In this document: positions 1 to 13,539 of the stretch, in pieces | How the letters are laid out: each line of letters begins with the position of its first letter | Position numbering within the stretch: position 1 is the first letter of the stretch | Origin: Saxidomus purpurata | Lineage: Eukaryota > Mollusca > Bivalvia > Venerida > Veneridae | Direction of reading: 5' to 3' | Assembly: GCA_022818135.1 (NCBI GenBank) | Contig: JAFMSR010000008.1 | Location: 32,037,600 to 32,101,599, forward strand | Length of the DNA stretch: 64,000 nt | Translations under genes and position numbers: made by a program | The notes under the pieces: generated by a model | Told to the model about the DNA's origin: nothing | What the model saw: the letters and a program-made list of their open reading frames with translations, nothing else | The model's database searches: none

Positions 1-3000
1 TTGTCTCTTAATCCGCAGTTTAATTAAAAATTCATATTGATATTGCGCACGGAGCACGCAGGCTGTCTAGCATAGGCCAAGATATGTTTGTGTTATGATA
101 TGTCCCGAAAATTATATGAAATGGCACAACTGCAATGGGACGGTATTGACTTATTTTATACTTGTGTGTGGAGAAAGGAGGCAAGTTTTATGTCTGTATA
201 AAAACTTAATGCAGAAGTATGACCGTGACCTCTATATGTAATTTTATGCAGCCGCGCAATCGTATGAACTCGACAATGTCCGACAAGCTTCAGAAAAACT
301 GCCGCAGGTTCGAATGTCAGTGGGGGTTCAAAACAGATTTCTTGGGATGAGCAGACGACAAAATTATTTTTTGCAATTCGATTGTTACTAGCGTATCAAA
401 ATATAGGCATTTATCGATAATTGGCAATTTGAATCATTTCTGTCACCCTTTCTCTTTAACTTACCATCATATTTAATTTATTATAGGCAAACGTCTTCGA
501 CCTTGCACTGCATAATGCAGACATTAGCAGAAAGTCGAGACTACATGAACTTGTACTGATAGTTTGTTTGGATTTAGTGTCATTCCTTAATATTGAATTT
601 GCTCCTGTTCTTTCAAAAATTCAATGACCTTATTTTTCTCCTTAAAATTTGAAATATGATCGTAACCAGGAACGATTTGACTCTGGCCTTATTTTACAAT
701 GGAATAAAATGCAAATGTAATTGCACTAAAACTTCCATAACTATACAACGTAAATATGCAGAGATTTAAAAAATGGACAGAAGTGCGTTCTTACGTACAG
801 AACAAGGTATAACTTTAATTTGTACTTTATTCATTTTAACGTTTTAAAAACAGTTAGTATTTAATCACAAAACTCGGGCCGTAAAACTTGTGTTCGATCA
901 TGCACCATGAGACAAGATAAAAGAGAAGATATATCAAGTGACTGCATATTTTCGGTGAAGAATAATTGAAATGCATATAACCAATTGTTTTACTACATTT
1001 TAACGGAATGTGAAAGTAGCGTTGTAATAAATCACTTGTCAGAATAATATTATAAATAGTGCACGAAGACAGGCATTTGAAAACTATTCACATGAGGTAA
1101 GAGATTTCCTCCTGATCTTATTTACATTGAGTCATATGTAACTATTTTGTAAAATGTTATTTTTCTTAACTTTGCTAATATTTTCTCACACTTTTACTCT
1201 ACTTATAAGCTTTCCGGAAGTGATCGAGCCTCGTTTTTGCGTATGGTTTGGAACCACTTATGCCTTTGGCGAATGGAAACCATTTTTTTCTCTCTAAATG
1301 GCGCACTTTGACTATATATGAAGTGTATTTTGACTCGCCTGATCACGCATATGCTCAGGGCTAGCTATTGTGACCGACTTTACAGTCCGTCCGTTCGTTC
1401 TTTGACAATTTCTTCAAACAACGAATCCTTGGAAACCACTTTACCATTGTAAATGAAACTTGACATAAAGCTCTACCAAATATTTCTAGTTGCCATGACA
1501 ACAGATTGAGAAAAAGACAGGAACTTAAGAGCCAAATGGAGAACAATGTTATAAAGATTATCAAGAGATGCTCAGGATATATATCATTGGTCTAAATTTG
1601 AATTAATAACGCACAAAAGGTATGACAGTCGGACAATGTGGCTTATTTTATTGTATGTCTAAATCAGAAACGATTTTTCAGACGTTAAACTTGTTTCATA
1701 GAAGCCTCACTTACATGGAACAAATACCGACCATGTCATATCTTATGTATCTGCTGAAATGCATTTCCAACATGCAAAGTCGCAAGTCCACTTTATTCGT
1801 GTTTTCTCATTACTGTGTCGTGCTGATTTACTTGACATATATCCAAAATAAAAATGAAATTACTTTTACAAATACCAGAAAAACATGTAGAAAATTAAGT
1901 TAAATATGCTATCAAAATGTCCAGTATTGTACTGCAGAGGATTCAGGTCCATCTTTACTTGAGCCAGATACAACCACTCGAGTGAAAATAGACAATTTCA
2001 GTTCTGTGCTGGCCTTTTTCATTGATACCTGTAAATTGTGTAATAATTCACGACTTGTCGAATTAATTTGCAACCTTATAAACTTCTGCCAGAGCGGCAT
2101 GCCAGGCATTGTGCTATAACTTTTCTTTGGCGCCTTAATTATTATAAATTGCGTGATTATTATTTATTTTTCATGAATAAACGCCGACATTTTCCTCCTC
2201 AATGAAAATCTGATGAATGGTAATTTTCACGGGAGTGTAAGGGAAGTGACTATACCGCTGACTGAACTGAATGCAAAATTGAGGTCGAAGCATTATGGAT
2301 ATGCATTTGTGCATGCTGGAAATACCCCACACCGTGACTATAAAAATCCCTCTAACACCGAATGATTTAGCGTAAATTATTATTAATTAAAGAAATACAA
2401 AATTTAATGTATATGCTGATTTGAACTTATCCGAAACTTTGACATAGCCGATTTTGTATTCGGTGTTCTTGGCACTATAAAGTAATTCCTGATAAATAAA
2501 AGTCATCGTTGTGGGCTTTGTCCGCGTTTTCATGACCTTACACTTCCCCAAATCGGGATTTGTTCTTAAAGTAGACCAAGTACCAGCAAAAAACATTCTC
2601 ATACTCGATTTAATCCACCAGGCCTTAAGGTATCACGAATGTTAATCGGATTGCATCTGAATATCTTAACAAACAAGTCACGCCTTTCATTCAGTGGGAT
2701 GAAGTGCAGAACAAACTGACCAAATTTCATCTAGACCTAATCAAATTAGTTTAGTATCGTATTTCAACATTCCGATACTGTTTTCTTTGTAATCATATTG
2801 ATACAAGGTTAGTGATAAGCAGAAACTTAAAAAGTTCAGATACATGAAAAAGTAGTTCGTAACCAAAGCACTTTGTATGACATACCGCTCAAAAAGGGAT
2901 CTTTTTTGAACACCTTTTTCTTTTTTAGTCAAGTGTGTCGCTACACTAAACAAGCAAATATTTTTGTTTGTTTTAGCATGATTTACTCGCACCAAATCGA

Positions 3001-5289
3001 CCTTCCATCTGAACTCGAAGTGGTGTTATTTGTTCTAATATAATGACATAGGTGTACCTGACAATACAAGAGACGGTGCATAATTAGCTAGATCGAGTAG
3101 TGGTGTGAAACCAGTCAACACTATATTATTGTTATGATTAGGTCAGTTTCATCACGTCATGGGTTTATTAGCTTAACGACTTAAGGGTCCTTACCTTGTT
3201 GAGTAAGGCCTAAAGAAAAGGCAACAGCATTATGTAAAAGATAGGTAGATTTTGACAGGGTCGCCGAGGTTGATATCTAACTGGAGAGTATGCTAATGGT
3301 AGTGCAAGATACCCATTTAACTGAATCGTTTACAACTTATATTTGTTTTTGTAAGTTGGTAAAAAGATCAACTTAAAAAGCGACATCGTCTGAATTGATA
3401 AATTTCCGTGTTTCGTCTTTAATACAATGTGTTTTTTTCTCTCACTTTTGCTATTCCTCGTTATGTTCAGTCTTGAGGTTGGTTCGAAGTCAAAGAGAAA
3501 ATTGCTTCCTTGTATGAACATATCTAGTCCTGGAATGTAATTGAACACAATTTGTTTGTGAGTGAGTAGATTTGATGGATCTAGTTTTTATGTTTTTATT
3601 CAACCCGACCATGCTAAAAGAACATAAATGACAGGCATATGAGCCATCAGTGAAATCCAATGTCTTGGTATTTTCTGCCATCGTACTTTGAAGTTGTAAA
3701 ACTATATGTAAATAAAAGTATACATACTGATACGCAGGTTCCATGGGACAAATCAGTCACGAACAGTATGATATCTGATCGACAAAACGAATGGTTTCCG
3801 GTACTTGTCGCAAAGCTGAGCTGGTTTCCGGTACTAGTCTGTTGTTGTTGTTTTGGTCAGCGGAATTTGTAATACACAGAATATATTTGTGGTATTAGTC
3901 AGCTAACAAATATGAGCTTACGTGTGCACATTTATTTTGGTTTCTTACTTATTTGCATATTCATTTGCAAACGACTTTGATAAAGAATGTGCTAAGACAT
4001 CAGTTTTTTGATCGCTTACGTTTACCGTGTGGTTGCGTTGAATTATTCGAACTTTAATTAGAGAACAGAACAAAAGGATGCCAGAAGTTTAACAATCCGC
4101 TTCAGCCATAATCGTTAGTTGATCAACCGTGAATATAGACATACAAAAAATGTCATTTTTACAAGTAATTGCTGCCGAAATAATAAGCAAAATTTCTAAC
4201 AGCATAACCTACAGTTACACGTTTATAAACATTCTGCTCTGCCAAAGAGTATGTATGTTTGTCTTTCCGGGTTCTCGTAATGAAGAAAATATGGCATATT
4301 CTACACGTTAAAATGCTTCAGTGAAATGCCGGAGACATTAAGTGTATTAAAAAGTTTTCAAGTAGTTATACCTTATACGATTAAATGAGAACACTGATTT
4401 GTGATAATCTCTGAATTAACTGTTTAAGGAAACGTAGTTGCATTAAAGGTATTTTCACATAAAGATATGTTTGCGGTTTTTCGAGGTCACCCACACATGC
4501 GTTGTCATTAACAGAAAGACATGAATGAACAGACTCCAAGGGCAAACTTTATTAAAATTTTGCGGCGAGGATGACTGGTTCCGTAAGGTCGAAGTGTCCA
4601 CTGCCTTAGGTTCAACTTGATTCACAAAAAAGATATAATACGAAGATATCCTGCTTTCGTATTCATGATAACAATAGATATTACGAAGCTTTTTATGAGT
4701 CACTTATAAGCCTTAGTTAAAAACTAGTAATATACAATGATATTGCAGTAAATGAAATCTCATTCATATACATGACTCATATGTGATGCCTTAAAACGTT
4801 TCGTTGTTACTCGGGTAATCGAAGCATAAAGATAAAATGGCAAATGTCGATTTAGAAAGGTATATTTAGGATTTAGTAAATTAATTTCAACCACGCCTGA
4901 TTGTAATGATAGATTAATGGAGTTTGCTAAAAGTTTTGTGAATGAGATTTAATACAATAGAAAGGTAATTCAACAATCAATAACTGAGGGACATTGATTA
5001 TTTGGGCTAACATCTCGTTTTACATGTGTTCCGCCCATTTTAACATTAAAAGACACTTTCTCACTGTGTTACCAAATTCCGCAGGAAGTTATACAATATG
5101 AGCAGAAAGGTCATGTTTTCTGTTTAAACTTGTCAACTTCGAAACAGTGCATATTAGAAAAGTTCTGTTTTTATTTTGCAACTTACATGCAACAGAATGC
5201 ATTTTTATTTAGACATCTATTTTCTTGTTTCTATATGCGTAATTAGTCTTAAAGTTAAGCAAAATTTTACTCCTGATGTATCATGGAGT
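1..5289. other. AT-rich upstream region without a recognisable gene
   Basis: No open frame here has a recognisable domain; the longest are under 100 codons, lack protein-like composition and are not bounded by convincing splice signals. The only small structure noted is a short direct duplication (GGTTTCCGGTACT) at about 3793 and 3823. It is either intergenic or part of a 5' UTR intron of the formin downstream, and the sequence alone cannot decide which. Confidence 0.6.
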
Positions 5290-6345
5290 TCAACCACTTG
5301 TGTTACTTTGTCAGATTGTCAGCTGTTTGTTCGACCACTATGTGTTACAGAGTCCTACCACTCTACGTCGGTTCAGTGTTCGATGTTCGACCATTGTATG
5401 TCAGCTGTTTGTTCGACCACTATGTGTTAGATGGTCCTACCACTCTAAGTCGGTTCAGTGATCGATGTTCGACCATTGCATGTCAGCTGTTTGTTCGACC
5501 ACTATGTGTTACAGAGTCCTACCACTCTAGGGGCAGATCCCATTGTATGCCAGCTCTCGACCACTGTGTTACAATCCTACCCCTCTAAGTCGGTTCAGTG
5601 ATCGATGTTCGACCATTGCATGTCAGCTGTTTATTCGACCACTATGTGTTACAGAGTCCTACCACTCTAGGTCGGTTCAGTGTTCGATGTTCGACCATTG
5701 TATGTCAGCTGTTTATTCGACCACTATGTGTTACAGAGTCCTACCACTCTAGGTCGGTTCAGTGTTTGATGTTCGACCATTGTATGTCAGCTGTTTCTTC
5801 GACCACTGTGTTACAGAGTCCTACCACTCTAAGTCGGTACAGTGTTCGATGTTCGACCATTGTATGTCAGCGTTTTCGAGCCTATGTTTAGAGGCCCCCC
5901 CCCCCAAGGTTTGACCACTATGTGTTACAGAGTCCTACCACTCTAAGTCGGTACAGTGTTCGATGTTCGACCATTGTATGTCAGCTGTTTGTTCGACCAC
6001 TATGTGTTAGAGAGTCCTACCACTCTAAGTCGGTTCAGTGATCGATGTTCGACCATTGTATGTCAGCTGTTTGTTTGACCACTATGTGTTACAGAGTCCT
6101 ACCACTCTAAGTCGGTACAGTGTTCGATGTTCGACCATTGCATGTCAGCTGTTTGTTCGACCACTATGTGTTACAGAGTCCTACCACTCTAAGTCGGTAC
6201 AGTGTCCGTTGTTCGACCATTGGATGTCAGCTGTTTATTCGACCACTATGTGTTACAGAGTCCTACCACTCTAAGTCGGTACAGTGTTCGATGTTCGACC
6301 ATTGCATGTCAGCTGTTTGTTCGACCACTATGTGTTAGAGAGTTT
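5290..6345. repeat. 82-bp minisatellite, about 12-13 units
   Basis: The anchor TCAGCTGTTT (last base or two varying) recurs at 5319, 5401, 5483, 5623, 5705, 5787, 5867 (degenerate), 5981, 6063, 6145, 6227 and 6309, so the spacing is almost always exactly 82 bp. Two longer intervals (140 and 114 bp) mark rearranged units; one of them contains an 11-base C tract at 5895-5905. Each unit carries the submotif GTTCGACCA twice, once before CTATGTG and once before TTGTATG (TTGCATG in some units), so the unit may itself derive from a duplication. Early units mostly have CGGTTCAGTG and later ones CGGTACAGTG. The overlapping open frames here are by-products of the repeat, not a gene. Confidence 0.95.
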
Positions 6346-8652
6346 GGCTGCTCCATGTAGCTGAATGTTCGGTGGCTATATGTCAACACATTCTGTATAT
6401 GTTTGTCACAAAGTTTGACCACTTTAGTTCAACTTCAGATAGAGTCAAACTGTGTATGTCAGAAGAGACATCTCTCAGTGTTAGTCCAGTACAATTTAGG
6501 AACAGATTGATTCATTCATTGAACAGCTTTCTATGGTCATATTATTACAAGATACATATAGTCGTCTGGTACTGAATCTGAATTTCTCAATATCTCTGAA
6601 CAGTCTTTAAACAAGGTACTACATGTATTCGTTATCAACGATTATGAAAAGATGTGCTTTATAATACATACAGTCAAACCTGTGTTAAAGACCACCTCCA
6701 AATAAAGACCACCCTGCGAATAAGGGTGAAAAGCGTGCACTTTTTAAAGAGTGTGTATACAGCTGTCAATAAATACTGCCTGTCATCACAGACCGTTGAG
6801 CTTCTTCCAGAGAATGGTGTTCACATGTTTGGCTGTAGTTCGTAAAACGTTGCAAAAATGTTTGAGGAAAACAAATTGGAATTTTTTAAACTTGTAATAG
6901 ATATCTGTTCAAATAGAAAGTACCAAGTCTAGAGTTGGTTGACCAACCTCTTGCATAGTGTGTTTCACTACTCGTTAACAACATAAACCACTTCAGGTTT
7001 ACTATGATTTTACCTACCTTTGTCTTGTCCAGGTGAATAACCTTATGGCGCTACCGTTTTCGCAATTACATGAGAACAACGTAAATATATTGTATTACAT
7101 TTTTATCTTCCTTATGAATTTTTTTCACCTAAATTCTGTCAAAAATGTTGATTTATAATCTATTTATCAACAATATATGTTGAACAAGTGTTACTGACTA
7201 TTAAGGCAACAGTAAAAGTGTTGTATTTATGTTTCATTTAATGATACGATCATTAAAATAATATTAATAAAACATAAAGTTTTAATCAATGTGATATCGA
7301 TCTACCATTAAAGCTGTAAATGTAATGTTAGGTAATATGTTAGCGGTTTCCGACTGTCAGAAATGTCACTGTAATTCGTAACTATCTTAATAAACACAAT
7401 GAACGTTGATTACAACAATAGCAACAATGTATTCAGTTATTAGCAGTCAATCTAAACAAAAGCAACAGCAAGACAAAATCATAACAACAACAGCAAAAAC
7501 AACATCGTTATAATCTGCATTATTAGCCGAAATCACAAATTATGACGAAATCAAAACGCTTAAAAATGTTGCAACGTTACTTATGTACCGTTGACGCAGT
7601 TTTCGTAAATACGTGCAAAATCACTTAATAATACTGCGTCAACAACACATGCGTACTGCATTGCAACAAGTGGTATAAAATCAGTATGTAATACGATAGA
7701 TTTTAGTTAAAATGGTACGTCCCCTGCCAGTATCTTAGCTTTTGGTTAAAGTTAACCTGATCCTAAGGCTGTCTCAAAAGGAGAAACACGGGTTTTAAGA
7801 AAATACAAAGCAATAAAGAGTAAGAAAGCGGTGACCCACATGCTATAATACATGCAGTTATACACATATCAAATTTACCTGGACACAAAGGTTCATAGAA
7901 ATTATGAGTGGGGATCTTTTACAAAAGAAACGGATATGCTTCCCAAACATTCATCATCTTACGGTAGGTATTCCATTCATGTTCTTCACTTCATATACCC
8001 TCTGTGAAAAAGTTTGTAATGCCACAAGTAAAACTTTTTATGCCCTTTGAAGTCTACTGGGTTCACTTTGCCCGCCCATTTGCTTGGTACTGTTCGTCCT
8101 TTCAAACGATACTGCGAGGGGCCGTTATGAATTGAATTTATTTAAACTACTTTCAAGCATTAGTATAAAATTCCACTGATTTAACATTCAGGGAAGAGGA
8201 CGGGTTAGTATAGACAAAGACCCCAAATACCATGGGTATAGAAATGCTTGGTTCCGCGAAAAAATCTTAAAGCGAACGATAAACGTTGGAAGAGTGCATG
8301 TGAAATTTGAAGAAAGGAAGTCAATGTGTTCCGGACTGCTGCGTTATTTTTGCTAATCCTGTCTTACCTTTTTTATTCTACTAAAATATACATTCGAACT
8401 CGTGCAATGTCTATCGTGAACAGGTGTGGTTATTAATTGGGAAGAAGATGTTCTTGGAGATTTGGATTAAACTGCGTGGAAATGTTTCGTTTTGGTTGTG
8501 TGTCTCTCAGTGTGTGGGGCTATAAAGAAGTGAATTGTATGATGTATAAAACGAGTCTCAAATGGGACCGTTCTTAATTGCATACTTAATTATATAATCT
8601 GCATTCTGATTTGTAAAAGTTATTTGATAGACATATCTGACCACAGTTACGC
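6346..8652. other. Intergenic stretch, no gene seen
   Basis: Low-complexity AT-rich DNA. It contains a probable dispersed-repeat fragment near 6668-6730 (listed separately) and an AAC/AGC-rich patch at about 7400-7505. No coding exon could be supported on either strand. Confidence 0.5.
6668..6730 (+). repeat. Probable fragment of a dispersed repeat (AAAGACCACC motif)
   Basis: The segment contains two near copies of AAAGACCACC (in GTTAAAGACCACCTC and ATAAAGACCACCCTG) about 21 bp apart, preceded by CAGTCAAACCTGTG. From memory, sequence of this style is common in bivalve genomes. The family is not identified and full element ends are not visible. Confidence 0.35.
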
Positions 8653-9011
8653 TTAAAGCTGCTCGCTCTCAGTTGCCGTTGAAAAATATTTTTTTTTAAA
8701 AAATGACATACTTATACACAAATACATGTACAGGAGTTCAGGCTGGAACCAACAATAGAAGTAAATTCTAGGTAGGAATTTGCAGAACTCGATTGAAAAT
8801 GCTGGTTTTACGGCTATATGTTTATATTGGAATTTCAGAAGTGTTTGCAACGCTTTATTATTTGGTAGCGTATTGCTTAAAATCTACAGATATACGTGAT
8901 AGGAATTTATACTGGAACTTTTCTATATGACTTTATGTTTTAAGATATGTTATTTTCATACAGTTTGAAGAACTTTTTTTTTGGCCAAAATCTGAGAGCG
9001 AGCAGCTTTAA
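8653..9011. mobile_element. 359-bp MITE with TTAA ends (piggyBac-type target site)
   Basis: The left end 8653-8672 reads TTAA followed by AGCTGCTCGCTCTCAG. The right end 8992-9011 is its exact reverse complement and ends in TTAA, giving perfect 20-bp terminal inverted repeats including the TTAA. There is no transposase-like open frame inside; the interior is AT-rich with T runs. A short non-coding element with terminal inverted repeats and a TTAA duplication is the structure of a MITE mobilised by a piggyBac-like transposase. The superfamily is inferred only from TTAA. The minus-strand frame across the left half is not a recognisable protein. Confidence 0.8.
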
Positions 9012-12000
9012 TATTTTTATTTGGAACAATCTTTTTAGGAGAAGTATATGTCGAAGCTAATAAATCATAACACAAAAGAATGACATGGTTAATTAAGCAT
9101 GCCAGTGATTGTATATGGGCAGTGGGTATCAATGATGACTACTAATGAGTGGTATCAAATTACACATAATAGATAATCTTTAATCTTGCTGTCCATTTGG
9201 TCAAAAATGTTTGTCAATATATTTCATTCGATTAGATTATTTCGGTATATGGAACAAGTTTACGTTCCACCTAATGTTCACCAATCCATTCTTTGTGTGG
9301 AATCAGTCTGAAATTCTATTACTTTTATCACAAACACGCCTGTTTCAGCCTCTCCATAATACGTTCTGTTTTGATATATCCGCATAGTAGCTTTCCTGTC
9401 ACCTTACGCAACTTCACGTGTACCTAAATTATTAGAAACTATTCTTTAGTCTGTAAATTATTGCACGAGTGTAGGACTTGATGTAACAATGTAGCTCATT
9501 AAATATTTCTGCACATTAAATAAGTCCTTAATTCTTGGAATTCTGGCCCTATGGCACTTGTCGTTTACTTGACTGAAAGCACATGTCTCTGTGGCGCTTG
9601 CCGTTTACGCCACATTTTCGTATCACGTGTTTCGCCTGAAAACAAGAGCCGAGTAGCTGCTTTTTTTCAGAATCATGAGTAGACAATGAAAAATAATAAT
9701 AATAGTAGTAGATATCTAATTATAACAACAGTATAAAGCAACAATTGTGACATAAAACATTCCAGTATGCACGTATCCCACATTTATATTTTTTTTCTGT
9801 AATGACTGCCGTTCAAAACAACATTATGGCCATGCGTGGGGGGTTAAAAAGTAAAAGACCATCAGGCTTTCCAAGCTACTCAAGCCACCTGGTACTTCCT
9901 GACAGTTAATGATAAAAAAGGTGCAAAACTTACCACCTTAAAATAACACCTGTTTCATGACATTTAATTTAATGTCTAATATTTAATATGAAATGACGAT
10001 CACGCCTTCCCCGGTATTCACCAAGCAGTTTTTTGGAATCTATATCAGTGCAGAATGCAAACAAATTTTCCTTGTACATCTGTAAATCTTGTCATTTACT
10101 TTTTACATTCCACTCTCACTTTAACGCTTTGAATTAAAATATCATTGAAAGAACCAATTAAATTTCTTCTTTGTACTTGTCAATTACTGGCATTGATGCC
10201 TTCAGTTCTCTCAGTTCTATTTCTGGTATATACTTTTTTGAGTCTAATCTAAATTTAGACCCCAAAAAGCCAAATATCTGAGTCCTTAATGTCATTTCAC
10301 CCGAAAGGAAAATGACATTTAACGAGAAAGTAAATATTAGGCATAGAAATAGATTTTTAATTGAGGTCGATTTTAGATTAGTAATTAGAGGGCAGAGATC
10401 AAACTAATATTTTTCAATTAGAAACTCCATTGGCCTACTTGACAATCCGGCACATCACTGACGGTTTTCCTTTACGTACGATATTATCTATTGCAAATAG
10501 ATTGTGCATTTTGAGAATCATTTAATCAAACATTTACAAAGGCAATTAATCTATTGAAAAGGGGTAAATATTATGTCGTTAAGGTCGTACTTTTATCATA
10601 TAATGTAAGCAAAAGTTCAGAAGTACAGAAACTTTTCACTACAGTTCCCATTGATAAGAATCTTGTAGTAAATTGAATGATTTTGCCGTTCTTAACCCCG
10701 AAAACTACACAGAGAAAACGACAAAATTTCTTGAAAAAAAGAAGCAAAGAAATCTGTATAAGTTTATTGTATCGCTGGAGCACCAGTCCGCTTTATAATC
10801 ATATTCACGTCTACTTGAAGTTTTTCTTTAGACTGGTCTACTTTTTTTCAATTTTAAAACCCAGTTTTGAACCGAGGCTTTCTTTAAACCAGTCAGAAGT
10901 TAGACTCTACCAGTTCCTCCGAGAAAAAAATCTAAGACGTTAGTATATTAGTAACACACGGGTTAAAAAGTACAGCGTATGACTCGTCGTATCAGTTCTT
11001 AGGGGCTTTTTTTAAAAAAAGAAAAAAAAAAATTTAAACACAAAATCGTCATACGTATCTGTACGCAGGAATGCGCGTGGTGAATAGTTCAGATGTTAAA
11101 GTTATGTTCACAGTCGTCTGACAATAGTGGAAAGACAATGTAGTTAAACTGCATTAAGTCCATAAATCTAATATACAAGCATTTGTACAGCAACATCTTG
11201 ATTAGGAATATATAAGCTCACGTGTGAGATTCCACGTGTGATAAACACATTGTCATATTCACTACGATTACACCGTTTAGATTTTTTATTTAGATATCTT
11301 TTTTGGTAATTTTGTTTATCAAGTATTGTTCCATTTGGCAGGCATATTGTAAATATTTTTCGTAGCGTCATTCTGTATTTTGTGTGTTTGAGGTGTCTTT
11401 TATTTACAACAGCTGTTCGGGGCTTACGAACCCTTATCTTACCCGCTGTAGGCATTTTATCTGATGTATATATTTTTTGTTTATTGTCTTATTTCAAAAT
11501 GTTTTCTTAATACAATGTATTTATTTTTTGCTGCACCAGCAAACCTTCAGGGTTATGCCAAATCGTAAATGTTATTCAAACCGGTGAAAATTGTGTATTT
11601 AGTTAGGGCCTTAAATGTCTTGTGTAGGGTTCTGGTGATTGGTTGATACTGCGTTTGGTGGTATTTGGGGATTGTACATTTGGAATAAGGGGAGATAATC
11701 ATACTTAAAAGCAAAATATTTGAGACTTTTTTACGCATCTTTTTGGCCTTTGTCTGTTTCCATCGAATTATTTCCAACAACAGAATACTATAATGCAAAT
11801 TTTTACATGTCGGTCTCAGTGATATAGCAATACGTATGTTCTCTTCCAATCCAGAGGAAATTCCCAGCCAGTTTTACACTTTTTTTGCGTGCCTGGGCGC
11901 AAAGGGAAACTGGTGCGATAAGGGCGTTGGATATACACAACAAACTACTTAAATTTAACTATTCATCTGTCCTTTACAATCCCTAAAAAACAAACGCAGC

Positions 12001-13539
12001 CTACACCAACAACAATTCACACATATTCACTGAAGGCAAGATTAATGCATTTTTGAAAATTTGCAATCTAAATAATGTATAAAGTTCGAATATTTGTGTG
12101 CGTATATATGCTAATTAAGCTGGCTTTATCGTCAATTACATTGTCGTGCAAATGAATTTTGAATGAAACAAACATGTCATTTTAAACGCCAGTGAAAACA
12201 ATACTTAAGTGATCGATCTGGCCAGAAAAAAAGCTTAATTTCATGCATGAACAATACAATAGCTAATCTGATTCGCATTCCTGAATTTTAAAACAGAAAG
12301 AAAAGCTTAAATTTTACACGTTTCATTAAGAATAGATGTGCGTGGTGTTGAATCTTAAATGAAAACTTGCCAATGTTAAGGGAGAACCCGGAAACAGGAA
12401 GGAGTAACTGTATAAGTATCTGTTATAGTGCCAATGTACATTATATTTCTGGGCTAAATGCAAAAATAATAAAAAGAAATGTACACCTTTGCTATTTTGT
12501 CGGCCTGCTAGCAGTTGGACCACCCCAATGTTACAGGAAGTGATTGTGCCAAGATCTTGTACCTATCTTGTATCTATCTACATACATGTATGTATACGCA
12601 TTTAAATGTGGTATAAAGCGTCAAGATTTCAAAACGACAGTACCAAAACACAGACCCACATGTCTTTATTTCTTCTGACCAAAACAGTCTGATCTGTTGT
12701 CATGCCTAAGTCTGTTACTGACGTACTATTACATGTACTTCATTTCTGGCTTTTTGAATAAAACAAAATGACATTCAGTTTGTTGTAAAATTAGTGAGCC
12801 GAAATTAATAACGCAGCTGCTTTTGTCAGCTGTAAAAATTCAAATGCCTTCATGAGGCCTTGTATCATTCCATCAGTCAATACCTCATCTAAAACAAGCA
12901 CTTTTTGAAAATAAAAGATCAACCTTTTCTAAAATTCCTTTTTTTTCGAAAAGGTTTACCGTTTTCACCCGAAAAGTTAATCGCGTATGTAATAAACAAT
13001 TTATTTTATTCACCTTGCTATTTATTAGGTAGCTTTAAGTGTCTAATATAGTATTATAATAAACCGATTTTCACAATGAAGCAATTTACTGTAATGAAAA
13101 CGTCATAAATACTGGCGATGCACAGGGCGTGAATGTTATGTCATTCCGTCTGGACTTTGATTACACGTTAAACATTGAAATCGAAAGTAAACGTCTATGT
13201 TTACTGTTAACCAGGTGTTACAAAAAAATTCAAAAGCATTCATATGCAACATAAATATAGCAAATGGAGGCTATCGGAGAAGATTTTGCACAATCATTTC
13301 GGAATAACATGTAGTTAAATAAATTGATGCGAGATAAAACTATTTTATTTAATAACAAACCGTGTCTTTTACGCATCGTTTCAATACTGAAAACTTTTCA
13401 CCCTAAATTTATGCGCGATAAATGATAACAATATAGTTATGCAACTCCGCTGGGACGAGAATTGACAAGGAAGAAGATATCAGCTGATTAAAAAAAGAAG
13501 AAACCGTGCCTCAGGCGAAATAGATCTAAAACCTTAGCA
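9012..13539. other. Intergenic stretch, no gene seen
   Basis: Apart from the imperfect foldback near 10237-10390 and homopolymer runs around 11006-11032, I see no structured element. Short frames on both strands (for example near 10677-10943, 11168-11455 and 11553-11849) have lysine/asparagine-rich composition expected from AT-rich DNA and match no family I recognise. Confidence 0.5.
10237..10390. repeat. Imperfect foldback (nested inverted repeats)
   Basis: An inner stem pairs AATGTCATTT with AAATGACATT around about 10290-10322. An outer pair, AGTCTAATCTAAATTTAGACCC near 10239 and its approximate complement in GAGGTCGATTTTAGATTAG near 10362, flanks it, with further partial pairing between. 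This looks like a decayed hairpin MITE, but no target-site duplication was identified. Confidence 0.45.

Noticed and set aside
5176..6338. Several overlapping plus-strand frames with recurrent CVTESYHS and CSTIVCQLF-like segments, looking like a repetitive protein
   Set aside because: They arise from the 82-bp minisatellite. The period is not a multiple of three and each frame meets TAA or TAG within about three units, as expected of non-coding satellite DNA.
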